Origin: Pseudomonadota bacterium
GTDB taxonomy: Bacteria; Pseudomonadota; Alphaproteobacteria; Caulobacterales; Caulobacteraceae
DNA length: 64,000 nucleotides
NCBI GenBank assembly: GCA_963205005.1
Contig: CAUJHW010000114.1
Span: 1 to 64,000, forward strand
Direction: 5' to 3'
Shown: one piece after another, positions 1 through 9,129 of the stretch
Position numbering within the stretch: the first letter of the stretch is position 1
How the letters are laid out: each line of letters begins with the position of its first letter
Notes under the pieces: generated by a model
What the model was told of the DNA's origin: nothing
What the model saw: the letters and a program-made list of their open reading frames with translations, nothing else
Databases searched by the model: none
Translations under genes and position numbers: made by a program

Positions 1-196
1 TGTCGGGTGCGCCAGCGAAATCAATAGATTGGGTCGAAATGACCAGGGGCCCGCAGAGGCCAGGACACTCAGGGTCGCCCATTTTGGACGATCTCGACTC
101 ACCGAAATGTGTGCCCATGTCTGAACAAGACGGGTCCTGGAGCACAGCGCCAACGGTGGCGGCAGGCCCGGTGCAAGCAGGACTGCAGCCGGTCTG

Positions 197-1492
197 CTAG
201 GCCGGCCTGGCAGGCGTCGTGAGCCGCCGGCGCCAGAGCCGCCAGCCAGCGATCAGCCCCATGGCCAGGATCGCCACCCATCCAGCGACGAGCAGGGTCA
301 ATGTCTGGCGAGCCTCCATAAGGACCGTGAGGGTATCGACATGGCCCGTGCGCCAGAAAACCCATTCGCCGGCGAGCCGCGTCGCCAGGAGAGGCGTGCC
401 GCTCTCAAGCACGACGATCCCGTCTCCGCTGTCAGGGTCCAGGCGAGCGGACGTATTGATGGTGGGCTCATTGTCGCCGTCATGCCCGATGATGTAGCTC
501 CCGGAATTGTTGGGGGCATAGAGCATCACGCCGAGGCCCCAGATCTCGGCTCCGTACTGGCGCCCGTGGGGTCGGCGCATCTCGGTCAGGGCCGCGGGGC
601 TGAGGACGCCCCGCCCAATTGCGCCGCCGCCTGGCCCAGGTCGATGCGCCTGGATGAGCTTTGCGAGGTCTGCCACCGAAGTATGGAGGCCCGCCGCGCT
701 GGTCGCCGAGAAGTGGCGTAGTGGCGAACTCCTGCCGGCCTCGTCGAAGGATTCCGCGAGCCGCGCGGCCTGCGTCCCAGGCGGCTCGAACGAGGAGCTG
801 TCCATCCCCAGCGGCTTCAGGACGGCGCGCTTCATGTATGCCGCGAAGGGCTCGCCCGTGACGTCCTCGATCATCAGCTGGAGAAGCGCGTAGCCTCCGC
901 CGGAATAGCGCCACTCGGATCCTGGTTGAACGCCGACCTTCACGACGCCGTCCCTGCCAGGAGACGCGTCTGCTGCCTTGCTCAGCGACTCTGCGAGCGG
1001 CTGCACCGGCTGGCCCGGCGCAAAGCCGCCATAGCCCAAACCGTCGGTGAGGCCGGCGGTGTGGCTCAGGAGGCGTCGAATCGTGACCTGTCGATTGTCA
1101 AATTCGCTTGCCGGCAATCGCCAGCGCTTCAGGTACGTTTCGACAGGAGCGTCGAGGTCGACCCGGCCGGAATCGACCAGGGTCATCACGCCCAGGGCCG
1201 TGACCCATTTGCTCAGCGACGCGACCTGGAACAGCGTGTCCCGGCCTACAGGGGCTCCCACGGATGCGAAACGTTCGTGGGAGACCTGACCGTCCTCGAT
1301 CAAGGCGACGGCGATGTTTCCCCGTGACTCTGCCTCGACCATCCTGTCCGCCGCCCGTGCGAACGCCGCAGCGTCGCCGCGGGGGGCCAGGGGGCGCCGC
1401 CACCAGCCTTGAAGCGTTCCCAGGCCGACGACAGTGGTCCACGCCGCCAGGACGGTCAGGGTGGCGAGGAGACAGGCCATCAAGGGGCGCAT
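197..1492 (-). CDS. serine hydrolase, beta-lactamase class C family, with TM segments
   Basis: 431 aa ORF; SxxK motif in 'FQVASLSKWVTALGVMTLVD', YSGGGY motif, hydrophobic N- and C-terminal segments. Confidence 0.85.
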   Translation of the reverse strand: MRPLMACLLATLTVLAAWTTVVGLGTLQGWWRRPLAPRGDAAAFARAADRMVEAESRGNIAVALIEDGQVSHERFASVGAPVGRDTLFQVASLSKWVTALGVMTLVDSGRVDLDAPVETYLKRWRLPASEFDNRQVTIRRLLSHTAGLTDGLGYGGFAPGQPVQPLAESLSKAADASPGRDGVVKVGVQPGSEWRYSGGGYALLQLMIEDVTGEPFAAYMKRAVLKPLGMDSSSFEPPGTQAARLAESFDEAGRSSPLRHFSATSAAGLHTSVADLAKLIQAHRPGPGGGAIGRGVLSPAALTEMRRPHGRQYGAEIWGLGVMLYAPNNSGSYIIGHDGDNEPTINTSARLDPDSGDGIVVLESGTPLLATRLAGEWVFWRTGHVDTLTVLMEARQTLTLLVAGWVAILAMGLIAGWRLWRRRLTTPARPA

Positions 1493-1708
1493 GCGGAGAA
1501 CGGCTCCGATCTGACGAACGGCCTAGCTTGCGCGAAAGAAGCGGTTCTGTCGCGCCGCGTTCGGTCAACGATAGCGGGGCTCGGTGGAATGTCGGCCTGC
1601 TTTGAGGCTGAATCTCCGTTGGCCACCGGCGCGTCACCGAGCTTGTCGCGCGCTGCTGGATCGGCGATCCCGGTAGGGCTTACATAAGATCCTGCCGGAG
1701 AGCCCTCG

Positions 1709-2362
1709 ATGCCGCCCACGTCCGAACTGTCCGCGCGCCAGGAGCTGGTGCAGGCCTATCGGCAGGTGGTGGACCTGGGGCTGACCGAACTCTCTTCGGG
1801 GAATCTCAGCCTTCGTTACGCCGACGGCATGCTGATCTCGCCCACGGGAGCGAGCGGCGAAAGCATCAGCGAGGAGAGCCTGGTCTACGTGGGGCCGGAC
1901 GATAGCTGGGACCCTGGCCAGCGGCCTTCGAGCGAGTGGCAACTGCACGCCCGCATCTACCGGAGCCACCCGGCGACCAACGCGGTGGTGCACACCCACT
2001 CGGACTACTGCGTGGCCGTCGCCTGCCACTGCAAGCCACTGCCGGGCTTCCACTACATGGTGGGAGCGTTTGGCGGCGACGATGTGCCGTGCGTTCCCTA
2101 TTCCACGTTCGGCAGCGAGACGCTGGCCCGCGATGTGGCCGACGCGCTTCAGGCGCGCAACGCCTGCCTGATGGCGAACCACGGCGCGACGGCGCGCGGC
2201 CGCAGCCTCGCGGCCGCCGTCAGTCTGGCGCATCGGCTGGAGATTTCCTGCCGCCACTACGTGCTGGCGCGGGCGCTGGGCGAGCCGCGGCGGCTCACGC
2301 CGGAAGAGTGGACAGACTTCCATCGCCGCACAGGCAATACCGGCTACGGCCGCCCGTCTTAG
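1709..2362 (+). CDS. class II aldolase/adducin family protein
   Basis: 217 aa; 'LSSGNLSLR', 'VVHTHSDYCVAVAC', 'LMANHGATARG' motifs typical of class II aldolases. Confidence 0.85.
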   Translation: MPPTSELSARQELVQAYRQVVDLGLTELSSGNLSLRYADGMLISPTGASGESISEESLVYVGPDDSWDPGQRPSSEWQLHARIYRSHPATNAVVHTHSDYCVAVACHCKPLPGFHYMVGAFGGDDVPCVPYSTFGSETLARDVADALQARNACLMANHGATARGRSLAAAVSLAHRLEISCRHYVLARALGEPRRLTPEEWTDFHRRTGNTGYGRPS

Positions 2363-2370
2363 GGAATTCC

Positions 2371-3309
2371 ATGACCGCCGCACTGCTGGCCATCGGCCTG
2401 ACGACGCTCGACATCAACGCCTATCCTGTCGACGAACTGACCCACACCGAGCGGGCCAGCCTGATCAAGGAGCTGGTCTGCGCGCCTGCTGGGACGGCGG
2501 CGGGGATGGCCTTGGTCGCCGCCAGGCTGGGCGTTTCCACAGCCCTAGCGGGGGCCGTCGGCGACGACATGAACGGCCTTTTCGTGCGCGCAGGCCTCGA
2601 GAGCCTTGGCGTCGACACCCGCCTGCTGGTGACGCGGGCCGGCGAGCCGACCTCGTCGACCCTGCTGGCGGTCGAGAGTGGCGGCGCGCGCTCCAGCTTT
2701 CACCGGCCTGGCGCGGGGCGATGGGCGCCGCTCGGCGAGGCTGTTGTCTCCGCCGCATGTGCGAGCCGGTTCGTGCACTACGCGGCCGTCGGTGGGCCGA
2801 CAACAGATGGAGGGCCAGGCGCGGAATTGCTGGCCCAGGCCAGGGCTGCCGGCGCCATCGTGACCTGCGACCTGATTTCACCTCGACGCAGTGCGATCGA
2901 GGAGATCGGCCGGATCCTGCCGCACGTGGACTACTTCATGCCGAGCGCCGCCGAGGCGGTGTTCCTCACGGGCCTGGAGGATCTCGGCGCGGCGGCGGCC
3001 CGGTTCGTGGCGCTGGGCGCCAGGGCCTGCGTGATCAAGAACGGGCGCGCAGGGGTGGTGGCGCTGATCGACGGTCAGCTGCACACCGTGCCGGCGTTCG
3101 CGGTCGAGCCGGTCGACACCACGAGCTGCGGTGACTCCTTCTGCGCCGGGTTCGTCGCCGCGCTCGACCGCGGCTGGGCGCCGCTGGACGCGTGCCGGTT
3201 CGCAGGCATGGTGGCGGGGCTGGTGGCCGAGGGCGTCGGAACGCTCGGGGCGCTACAGGGGTTCGACGCCACGGTGGCGGCAATCGAACGCTACGCCGTG
3301 GCTACGTAA
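2371..3309 (+). CDS. PfkB family carbohydrate kinase
   Basis: ATG at 2371 in frame of the 1936..3309 ORF; 'DTTSCGDSFCAGFVAAL' PfkB signature. Confidence 0.85.
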   Translation: MTAALLAIGLTTLDINAYPVDELTHTERASLIKELVCAPAGTAAGMALVAARLGVSTALAGAVGDDMNGLFVRAGLESLGVDTRLLVTRAGEPTSSTLLAVESGGARSSFHRPGAGRWAPLGEAVVSAACASRFVHYAAVGGPTTDGGPGAELLAQARAAGAIVTCDLISPRRSAIEEIGRILPHVDYFMPSAAEAVFLTGLEDLGAAAARFVALGARACVIKNGRAGVVALIDGQLHTVPAFAVEPVDTTSCGDSFCAGFVAALDRGWAPLDACRFAGMVAGLVAEGVGTLGALQGFDATVAAIERYAVAT

Positions 3310-3384
3310 GGAGCCTCGCGCCGCAGCCGGCCTAAGGTTCGAACTGGCGAGGACTGAATCGAAGTCCCCCGGATTCGACGCCCT

Positions 3385-4215
3385 CTATCCCGCCAGCTGC
3401 ACCGCTTCCCTGGCGCAGTCGCGATTGGGCGCCAGGCCTCGGGCGCGGGCGGCGGTGACTTCGGCGCGGGCGGCCTCCACGTCGGCGCGGAACTCCGATG
3501 AGCCGTGCAGCCGGGCCACGGTCGCGGCGCCCATCACCCGGCCCTCGTCGGTGTCGCTCAGCCAGTGGACGTTGCAGACCACCCGGCTGTGTCCGAAGGC
3601 CCGACCGCGCGCCAGGATCGCCTCGGCGTGCTCGGGGTCCACCTCGGCCAGGATCAGCGCCCAGCCCCAGCCCACCGCGACGTGGCCCGACGGATAGGAG
3701 CCATCCTTGCGCAGTCCCGCCTCGATGGCCGGGGTGCAGATCGGCGCGCCGTTCACCGTGAACGGTCGGGCGCGCTGGTACTTTGTCTTGGTCGGGTAGG
3801 TGGACAGGCCGGTGTCGGCGAGGGTGCGGCGCATCAGGGAATAGAGGCGCGGGGTGTCGGCTTCGCTGACGCGAACGCCCATGGCGCAGGAGAAGGTCCC
3901 GGCGGCATTGGGAAACGACAGGTCGGCGTCCTGGGTCGCCAGGTCCCAGCGCGGGCTGCCGTGCAGGGCGACGGCAGTTTTCGCCATGGCGTCGTCCCGG
4001 GCCTGGGCGGCGGAGCCGGGCTCCGGCGGCGGCGGGACCAGGGCCAGGCTGCTGGGCGCGCCGCCCCGGGGCAGGTAGCCGGCGGTGGAAAGGACGGCGG
4101 GCGTCGCCGCGGCCGGCGCCGGTGTCTGGGCGTTCAGCGCCGTCCCGCTCACAACGGTCATTGCGCCCGCAAGCGCGGTCATCGCCAGCCCGGCCAGCAT
4201 CGCGTTCTTCAGCAT
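3385..4215 (-). CDS. class A acid phosphatase, PAP2 family, secreted
   Basis: Signal peptide; KYQRARPF ... PSGH ... SRVVCNVHWLSD phosphatase motifs. Confidence 0.85.
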   Translation of the reverse strand: MLKNAMLAGLAMTALAGAMTVVSGTALNAQTPAPAAATPAVLSTAGYLPRGGAPSSLALVPPPPEPGSAAQARDDAMAKTAVALHGSPRWDLATQDADLSFPNAAGTFSCAMGVRVSEADTPRLYSLMRRTLADTGLSTYPTKTKYQRARPFTVNGAPICTPAIEAGLRKDGSYPSGHVAVGWGWALILAEVDPEHAEAILARGRAFGHSRVVCNVHWLSDTDEGRVMGAATVARLHGSSEFRADVEAARAEVTAARARGLAPNRDCAREAVQLAG

Positions 4216-4252
4216 GTCAGATCCCCCTCTATATCCTGGATTTGTCGCGGGC

Positions 4253-5479
4253 TCAGCCGCCAGCCTCGGCCTTCAGCCGCCGCACCATGTCGGACGACAG
4301 ATAGCCGTCCGCGGTCAGGCCGCGCGCCTTCTGCCAGGCCCGCAGCGCCTTGCGCGTGCCCATGCCGATCACCCCGTCCGGTGCGCCGGGATCGAAGCCC
4401 TGCGCGGCCAGGGCCCGCTGGGCGACCATGCGGTCCAGCAGGGGCAGCGGCGTCTCCTGCGGCCAGGGGCGGACAAGGGGCGCGCCGCCGGCCATCCGGT
4501 CGGCGAGCAGGCCTACCCCCAGCGCGTAGGCCAGGCTGTTGTTGTACTGGCGGATGGCGAAATGGTTGGGGAACAGCAGGAACAGCGGCCCCTGCGCCCC
4601 GGCTGGCGCCACCAGCTGGGCGCGGGCGTCCTGGTCCGCCGCAGGCCAGTCGCGGCCGTCGGCGGGGGTCACACCCCGCTCGGTCCACCAGCCGGGCGTC
4701 TCCTGCGGGCCTTCGGTGAGGCTGAAGTCGAAGTCGGCGGGAACGGCGACCTCGCGCGCCCAGCTCTGCCCGCGAACCCAGCCCGCCTTTGCCAGCAGGC
4801 TCGCGGCCGAGGCCAGGGCGTCGGCGCTGGAGGTCCAGATGTCGCGCCGCCCGTCGCCATCCTCGTCGACGGCGGTGCTCAGGTAGGTGGAGGGGATGAA
4901 CTGGGTCTGGCCCATGGCGCCGGCCCACGATCCACGCAGGCGCGACCGGGGCTGCTCACCCGACTGGATGATCTTCAGGGTGGCGATGATCTCGCCCTCG
5001 GCCCAGTCGCGCCGGCGACCCTGAGCGGCCAGCGTCGCCAGCGAGCGCAGGGTGTCATAGTCGCCCTGGATGCTGCCGAAGCCGCTCTCCAGCGCCCAGA
5101 CGCCCAGCAATACGTCCCGAGGCACGCCGAAGCGGGTCTCGATGTCCGGAAACGCCGCCACGTCGGCGCGACGGCGCTGGCCGATGGCCAGGCGGTCGGG
5201 TGTGACCACGCCTTTCAGATAGTCGCTGATCGGCTTCGAGAATTCCGGCTGGCGGCTATCGGCGCCAGCGACCCGGGGGTCGGGCGTCAGGCCGGCCATC
5301 TCGCGCGCCAGCACCTCGGGCGCGATTCCCGCCGCCAGCGCCCGGCCCTGGAAGTCGGACGCCCAGGCGTCAAAGATCATGTCGCCGGACGCCGTCGGCG
5401 GCAGGATCGACTGGGACGCAGCCGGGGATATGGCGCAGACGGAGAGCAGCAGCAGCGAAAGGGCGAGACGGGGACGCAT
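4253..5479 (-). CDS. lytic murein transglycosylase (MltB family) with C-terminal peptidoglycan-binding domain
   Basis: 'LGVWALESGFGSIQGDYDTLRSLATLA' catalytic region; C-terminal 'GFDPGAPDGVIGMGTRKALRAWQKARGL' PG-binding repeat. Confidence 0.9.
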   Translation of the reverse strand: MRPRLALSLLLLSVCAISPAASQSILPPTASGDMIFDAWASDFQGRALAAGIAPEVLAREMAGLTPDPRVAGADSRQPEFSKPISDYLKGVVTPDRLAIGQRRRADVAAFPDIETRFGVPRDVLLGVWALESGFGSIQGDYDTLRSLATLAAQGRRRDWAEGEIIATLKIIQSGEQPRSRLRGSWAGAMGQTQFIPSTYLSTAVDEDGDGRRDIWTSSADALASAASLLAKAGWVRGQSWAREVAVPADFDFSLTEGPQETPGWWTERGVTPADGRDWPAADQDARAQLVAPAGAQGPLFLLFPNHFAIRQYNNSLAYALGVGLLADRMAGGAPLVRPWPQETPLPLLDRMVAQRALAAQGFDPGAPDGVIGMGTRKALRAWQKARGLTADGYLSSDMVRRLKAEAGG

Positions 5480-5531
5480 CGGATCGAATCTAGAGTGCGT
5501 CGGCGCCGACCCCAATCACTTCGGCGTCAGG

Positions 5532-5560
5532 TTGACTCGACTGGGGCCTTTCCGTATATG
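5532..5560 (+). promoter_or_regulatory. candidate sigma-70 promoter for rpmJ: TTGACT-N17-TATATG
   Basis: TTGACT 5532-5537 and TATATG 5555-5560 with a 17 bp spacer, 55 bp upstream of the ATG. Confidence 0.6.
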
Positions 5561-5614
5561 CGCCCGCTCTTGTTCGCCAACGGCCGGCCACGGCCCGATT
5601 GAAGATACGGTCCC

Positions 5615-5740
5615 ATGAAGGTCAGAAGCTCGCTCAAGTCGCTGAAGACGCGCCACCGCGACTGCAAGCTCGTGCGCCGCAAGGGTGTTGTCTACGTGAT
5701 CAACAAGACCGACCCGCGCTTCAAAGCCAAGCAAGGCTAA
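5615..5740 (+). CDS. rpmJ: 50S ribosomal protein L36 (YkgO-type, lacking the full zinc ribbon)
   Basis: 41 aa [41 protein letters not shown]; missed by the ORF track because of its length. Confidence 0.95.
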   Translation: MKVRSSLKSLKTRHRDCKLVRRKGVVYVINKTDPRFKAKQG

Positions 5741-5751
5741 GACCGCCCGTC

Positions 5752-6354
5752 GTGCCGAAGGTCCTTCTCTGGGACTTCGGCAATGTGATCGTGCGCTGGA
5801 ACCCGCGCACCCTCTATTCCAGGATATTCCCCGATCCGGTCGCGTGCGACCGGTTCCTGGCGGACGTCTGCACGATGGACTGGCACGCGCCGACCGACTG
5901 TGGCGTCACCTTTGCCGAGAACTGCGCCCGGCTGATCGCCGTCCACCCGCACCATGAGGCCGAGATCCTTGCCTGGCATTTGCGCTGGGACGAGATGTTC
6001 TCGGGCCCGATCGCCGAGACTGAGGCCGCCATCGAGGCCCTGCACGCCCGCGGCGTGGTCCAGTACGGCCTCTCCAACATTTCCCACGAGACCTACGAGT
6101 CCACGATCGCGATGAGTCCGGCGTTTCGGAGGCTCAGCGGAGTCGTCGCCTCGGGCTTCGAAGGCGTGATGAAGCCGGATCCGCGAATCTTCGCTCTGTG
6201 CTGCGACCGCTTCGGCCGCGCGCCCGGGGATTTCCTGTTCGTGGACGACAGCGCCCGGAACATCGCCGCGGCTGAGGCCATGGGGTTCGACACCCACCAT
6301 TTCACCGATCCGGCCGCCCTGCGGCCTGCCCTGGAGGCCCGCGGCCTCCTCTAG
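5752..6354 (+). CDS. HAD family hydrolase
   Basis: GTG start at 5752; 'LLWDFGNVIVRWNPRTLY', 'KPDPRIFALCCDRFG', 'FVDDSARNIAAAEAMGF' HAD motifs. Confidence 0.85.
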   Translation: MPKVLLWDFGNVIVRWNPRTLYSRIFPDPVACDRFLADVCTMDWHAPTDCGVTFAENCARLIAVHPHHEAEILAWHLRWDEMFSGPIAETEAAIEALHARGVVQYGLSNISHETYESTIAMSPAFRRLSGVVASGFEGVMKPDPRIFALCCDRFGRAPGDFLFVDDSARNIAAAEAMGFDTHHFTDPAALRPALEARGLL

Positions 6355-6403
6355 GCCCGCGGCTGCGTCCGCCCGGACGCCTTCACCGTAGATCCCGTCA
6401 AGC

Positions 6404-6419
6404 TGGCACGCTGCCTGCA
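6404..6419 (+). promoter_or_regulatory. candidate sigma-54 (-24/-12) promoter TGGCACGctgcCTGCA
   Basis: Matches TGGCACG-N4-TTGCA except one base; GG/GC spacing exact; in the intergenic region ahead of a PEP-CTERM gene. Confidence 0.6.
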
Positions 6420-6502
6420 AGAGACCGACGCAACAGACGCGTTTGTCTCAATTTGGACGGGCTCCACCCAGGAGGCCGTCGCACAGCACCGGATGACCCA
6501 CG

Positions 6503-7180
6503 ATGCGGACCTCGAACACCCTGCGCGCCCTCGCCGCCACCGCCGCCCTCGCCACCGTCGCGCTCATGGCTGCGCCGGCCGCGGCCGCCACCCCGATCGT
6601 CACCCTGTCGAATGTCGGCGACCCGAACGGTCTGCCGGCCGACCAGACGCTGATCGCCGACTTCAACAACGCCGGCGCCCCCACGGCGGTCCTGCTGCCT
6701 GACTTCACCCTGACGCTGAACGGCGCGACCGTGGGCGTGAACGAAGGCGGCCCCGGCTATTCGGGCACCCTGCCGAATGACCCGACGCACTACCTGACGG
6801 TCCCGGGCAATGCCTCGGCCACCCTGTTCTCGCTGAACGGCCTGAAGAGCTTCAGCTTCTACATGGGCTCGCCGGACAGCTACAATTCGGTCCAGTTCAT
6901 CGGCGACGGCTACAACGAGACCCTCAGCGGCGGCCAGTTCACCGGCGGCAACACCGGCCAGAGCTGGGCCTGGGGCACGCGGATCAACTTCGACTTCAAC
7001 GGCGCGGTCGTGAACCAGGTGATCCTGCGTTCCAGCGGCAACTCCTTCGAGGTCGACAACTTCGCCGGCCGCCTGTCGGGCGCCGTGCCGGAGCCGGCCA
7101 CCTGGGCGATGATGATCATCGGCTTCGGCGCCGCCGGCTCGGTCATCCGCCGCCGCCGCGCCACGGCGGCCCTCGCCTAG
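6503..7180 (+). CDS. PEPxxWA-CTERM sorting domain-containing exported protein
   Basis: Signal peptide; C-terminus VPEPATWAMMIIGFGAAGSVIRRRRA. Confidence 0.9.
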   Translation: MRTSNTLRALAATAALATVALMAAPAAAATPIVTLSNVGDPNGLPADQTLIADFNNAGAPTAVLLPDFTLTLNGATVGVNEGGPGYSGTLPNDPTHYLTVPGNASATLFSLNGLKSFSFYMGSPDSYNSVQFIGDGYNETLSGGQFTGGNTGQSWAWGTRINFDFNGAVVNQVILRSSGNSFEVDNFAGRLSGAVPEPATWAMMIIGFGAAGSVIRRRRATAALA

Positions 7181-7211
7181 TCGCTCTCTCTCCACAGACG
7201 AGCTTGTTTGA

Positions 7212-7244
7212 CCCCCTGCTTCCCCGGGCAGGGGGTTTTCTTTT
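7212..7244 (+). terminator. Rho-independent terminator
   Basis: CCCCCTGC-TTCCCCGG-GCAGGGGG followed by TTTTCTTTT. Confidence 0.85.
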
Positions 7245-7332
7245 GGCCGCGAGTCCACGGGTGACAGGGCCGGTCCGGCTGAGTAGGGTCCGCCGCTTTC
7301 CGCCCCTCCTCATCTAGATTAAAGGCTTGGCT

Positions 7333-7602
7333 ATGGCCGACGATTCCTCCGGACACCCCGACGTTCTGAACGCTACGGCCCAGGGCCAGCTGAAGAGCAT
7401 CATCGAGCGCATCGAGCGCCTCGAGGTGGAGAAATCCGAGATCGCCGAGCAGGTGAAGGAAGTCTTCGCCGAGGCCAAGGGCAACGGCTTCGACGTCAAG
7501 ATCATCCGCAAGGTGGTGCGCCTCCGCAAGCAGGACCGGGCCAAGCGGCAGGAAGAGGAAGCGATCCTCGACCTCTACCTCTCGGCCATCGGAGAGATTT
7601 GA
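7333..7602 (+). CDS. gapR: DUF2312 / GapR-like nucleoid-associated protein
   Basis: 'GQLKSIIERIERLEVEKSEIAEQVKEVFAEAKGNGFDVKIIRKVVRLRKQDRAKRQEEEAILDLYL' is the characteristic DUF2312 sequence. Confidence 0.85.
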   Translation: MADDSSGHPDVLNATAQGQLKSIIERIERLEVEKSEIAEQVKEVFAEAKGNGFDVKIIRKVVRLRKQDRAKRQEEEAILDLYLSAIGEI

Positions 7603-7916
7603 AGCGCGCGGTCCCAGACCGGAAAGCGGCCGCCAAGCGCGCCGCCCTCAATGCCCTGAAGCGCGCCCGTCGCATGGCCGACAAGTCCGGCGTGCAGCTC
7701 TCCGACTGGGAGGGCGAGTTCCTGGGCTCGGTGACGGACCGCGTGAAGACCTACGGTCGCGCCTTCGGTGACCCGGAGAAGGGCGCGCCCGGTCAGGCGC
7801 TGTCGGCGATGCAGCATCGCAAGCTCAAGGAAATCGCCGACAAGGCCAAGGGCGAGAAGACGCCGCCGCCCCGGCGCCGGGGCTTCGGGCGTCCGCCCTC
7901 GAAGACGGATGACTGA
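7599..7916 (+). CDS. conserved hypothetical protein, start overlaps the gapR stop
   Basis: 105 aa ORF with TTG start overlapping the stop (TTGA); charged Lys/Arg-rich protein. Confidence 0.6.
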   Translation: MKRAVPDRKAAAKRAALNALKRARRMADKSGVQLSDWEGEFLGSVTDRVKTYGRAFGDPEKGAPGQALSAMQHRKLKEIADKAKGEKTPPPRRRGFGRPPSKTDD

Positions 7917-7977
7917 CCGGGGCAGGCCGGAGGCCGCCGCCGGTAACGCCCACCACCTGACGCCTGAAGGAACAACC

Positions 7978-9129
7978 GTGCCGCCTCACATCCTCTACGC
8001 CATGCCGGGCTCTCTCTATTCCGGCAAGGTCCGCGCCTATCTGCGCAAGCAGCACGTCGACTTTATCGAGCGGGCGCCCAGTCATCCCCGCTTCGACGAG
8101 GTGCGCCGCGCCGTCGGCCGCTGGATCATTCCGGTGCTGGAGACCCCGGATGGCGTGCTGATCCAGGACGGCTCGGACATTCTGGCCCATGGCGAGGCCG
8201 CCGGGCTTGCGAGGTTGCCGGCGCTGGCCGGCGGGCCGGCCCAGCGGGTCATCGGAGCGATCTTCGAGCTGTTCGGCGGTGAGGGCATGGTCCGGCCGGC
8301 GATGCACTATCGCTGGGACTTCGACAGCGAGAACGTGCCGTTCCTGGCACAGGACTTCTCGGGGCCGATGGTGCTCGAGGGCGGCGCCGAGGCGCGCGCC
8401 GCCTCCTTCGCGGCCTCCAGCGCCCGGATGCGACAGGCGGCGCGGATCTTCGGTGTGACCCCGGAAAGCGCGCCGGTCATCGAGGCCGCCTACGCCCGGT
8501 TCCTGGCGCTGTTCGAGGCGCATCTGGAGGCCACGCCCTATCTGCTGGGCGGGGCGCCGACACTTGGAGACTATGGCCTGTTCGCGCCGCTGCATGCGCA
8601 CCTGGCCCGCGATCCGCGCCCGGCGACCCTGATGAAGCAGACAGCCTGGCGGGTCTGGCGCTGGGTCGAGCGGATGTATGCGCCAAATCAGGACGCCGGC
8701 GAATACGGCGACGTGGCCGAGGCCGTGCTGGCGGACGACGCGGTCCCCGAAACGCTGAAGGCGCTGCTGGCCTTCGTGGCCGAGGATTACCTGCCCGAGG
8801 TCGAGGCGTTCATGGCCTTCTACAATGACGCGGCGGCGGGCCCGGACATCGTGGCCGGCGAGGTGATCGGCGGCCGGGCCAGCCAGCGCGTGATCGGGTT
8901 CACCGGGTTCGAATGGCGCGGCCTGACCCTCAGCGTCGCAGTGTTCCCGTACCGGGTCTGGCTGCTGCAGAAGGTTCAGGACGCCTTCGACGGTCTCGCC
9001 GCGGAGGACCGGACGCGGGTGCGGACCCTCCTGGCGGAGGTGGGGCTGGCGCGGATCCTAGACCTGCGCCCGGTTCGCCGGGTCGATCGCGTCGATAACC
9101 GCGAGGTCTGGGGCGCGGTCGCGGCCTAG
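7978..9129 (+). CDS. glutathione S-transferase family protein
   Basis: N-terminal thioredoxin-fold 'PHILYAMPGSLYSGKVRAYLRKQHVDFIE' with 'DSxDI'-like GST motif; GTG start at 7978. Confidence 0.8.
   Translation: MPPHILYAMPGSLYSGKVRAYLRKQHVDFIERAPSHPRFDEVRRAVGRWIIPVLETPDGVLIQDGSDILAHGEAAGLARLPALAGGPAQRVIGAIFELFGGEGMVRPAMHYRWDFDSENVPFLAQDFSGPMVLEGGAEARAASFAASSARMRQAARIFGVTPESAPVIEAAYARFLALFEAHLEATPYLLGGAPTLGDYGLFAPLHAHLARDPRPATLMKQTAWRVWRWVERMYAPNQDAGEYGDVAEAVLADDAVPETLKALLAFVAEDYLPEVEAFMAFYNDAAAGPDIVAGEVIGGRASQRVIGFTGFEWRGLTLSVAVFPYRVWLLQKVQDAFDGLAAEDRTRVRTLLAEVGLARILDLRPVRRVDRVDNREVWGAVAA

Noticed and set aside
3340-3384. GGTTCGAAC-like T-loop sequence suggesting a tRNA
   Set aside because: No acceptor stem, D-arm or anticodon arm could be folded around it.
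4085-5602. 505-aa plus-strand ORF opposite the transglycosylase gene
   Set aside because: Antisense frame in GC-rich DNA; low-complexity Gly/Ala/Arg composition, no motifs, while the minus strand encodes a clear MltB protein.
6493-6702. 69-aa ORF starting 10 nt before the PEP-CTERM ATG as a leader peptide
   Set aside because: Arg/His-rich out-of-frame translation of the signal-peptide region; no independent support.
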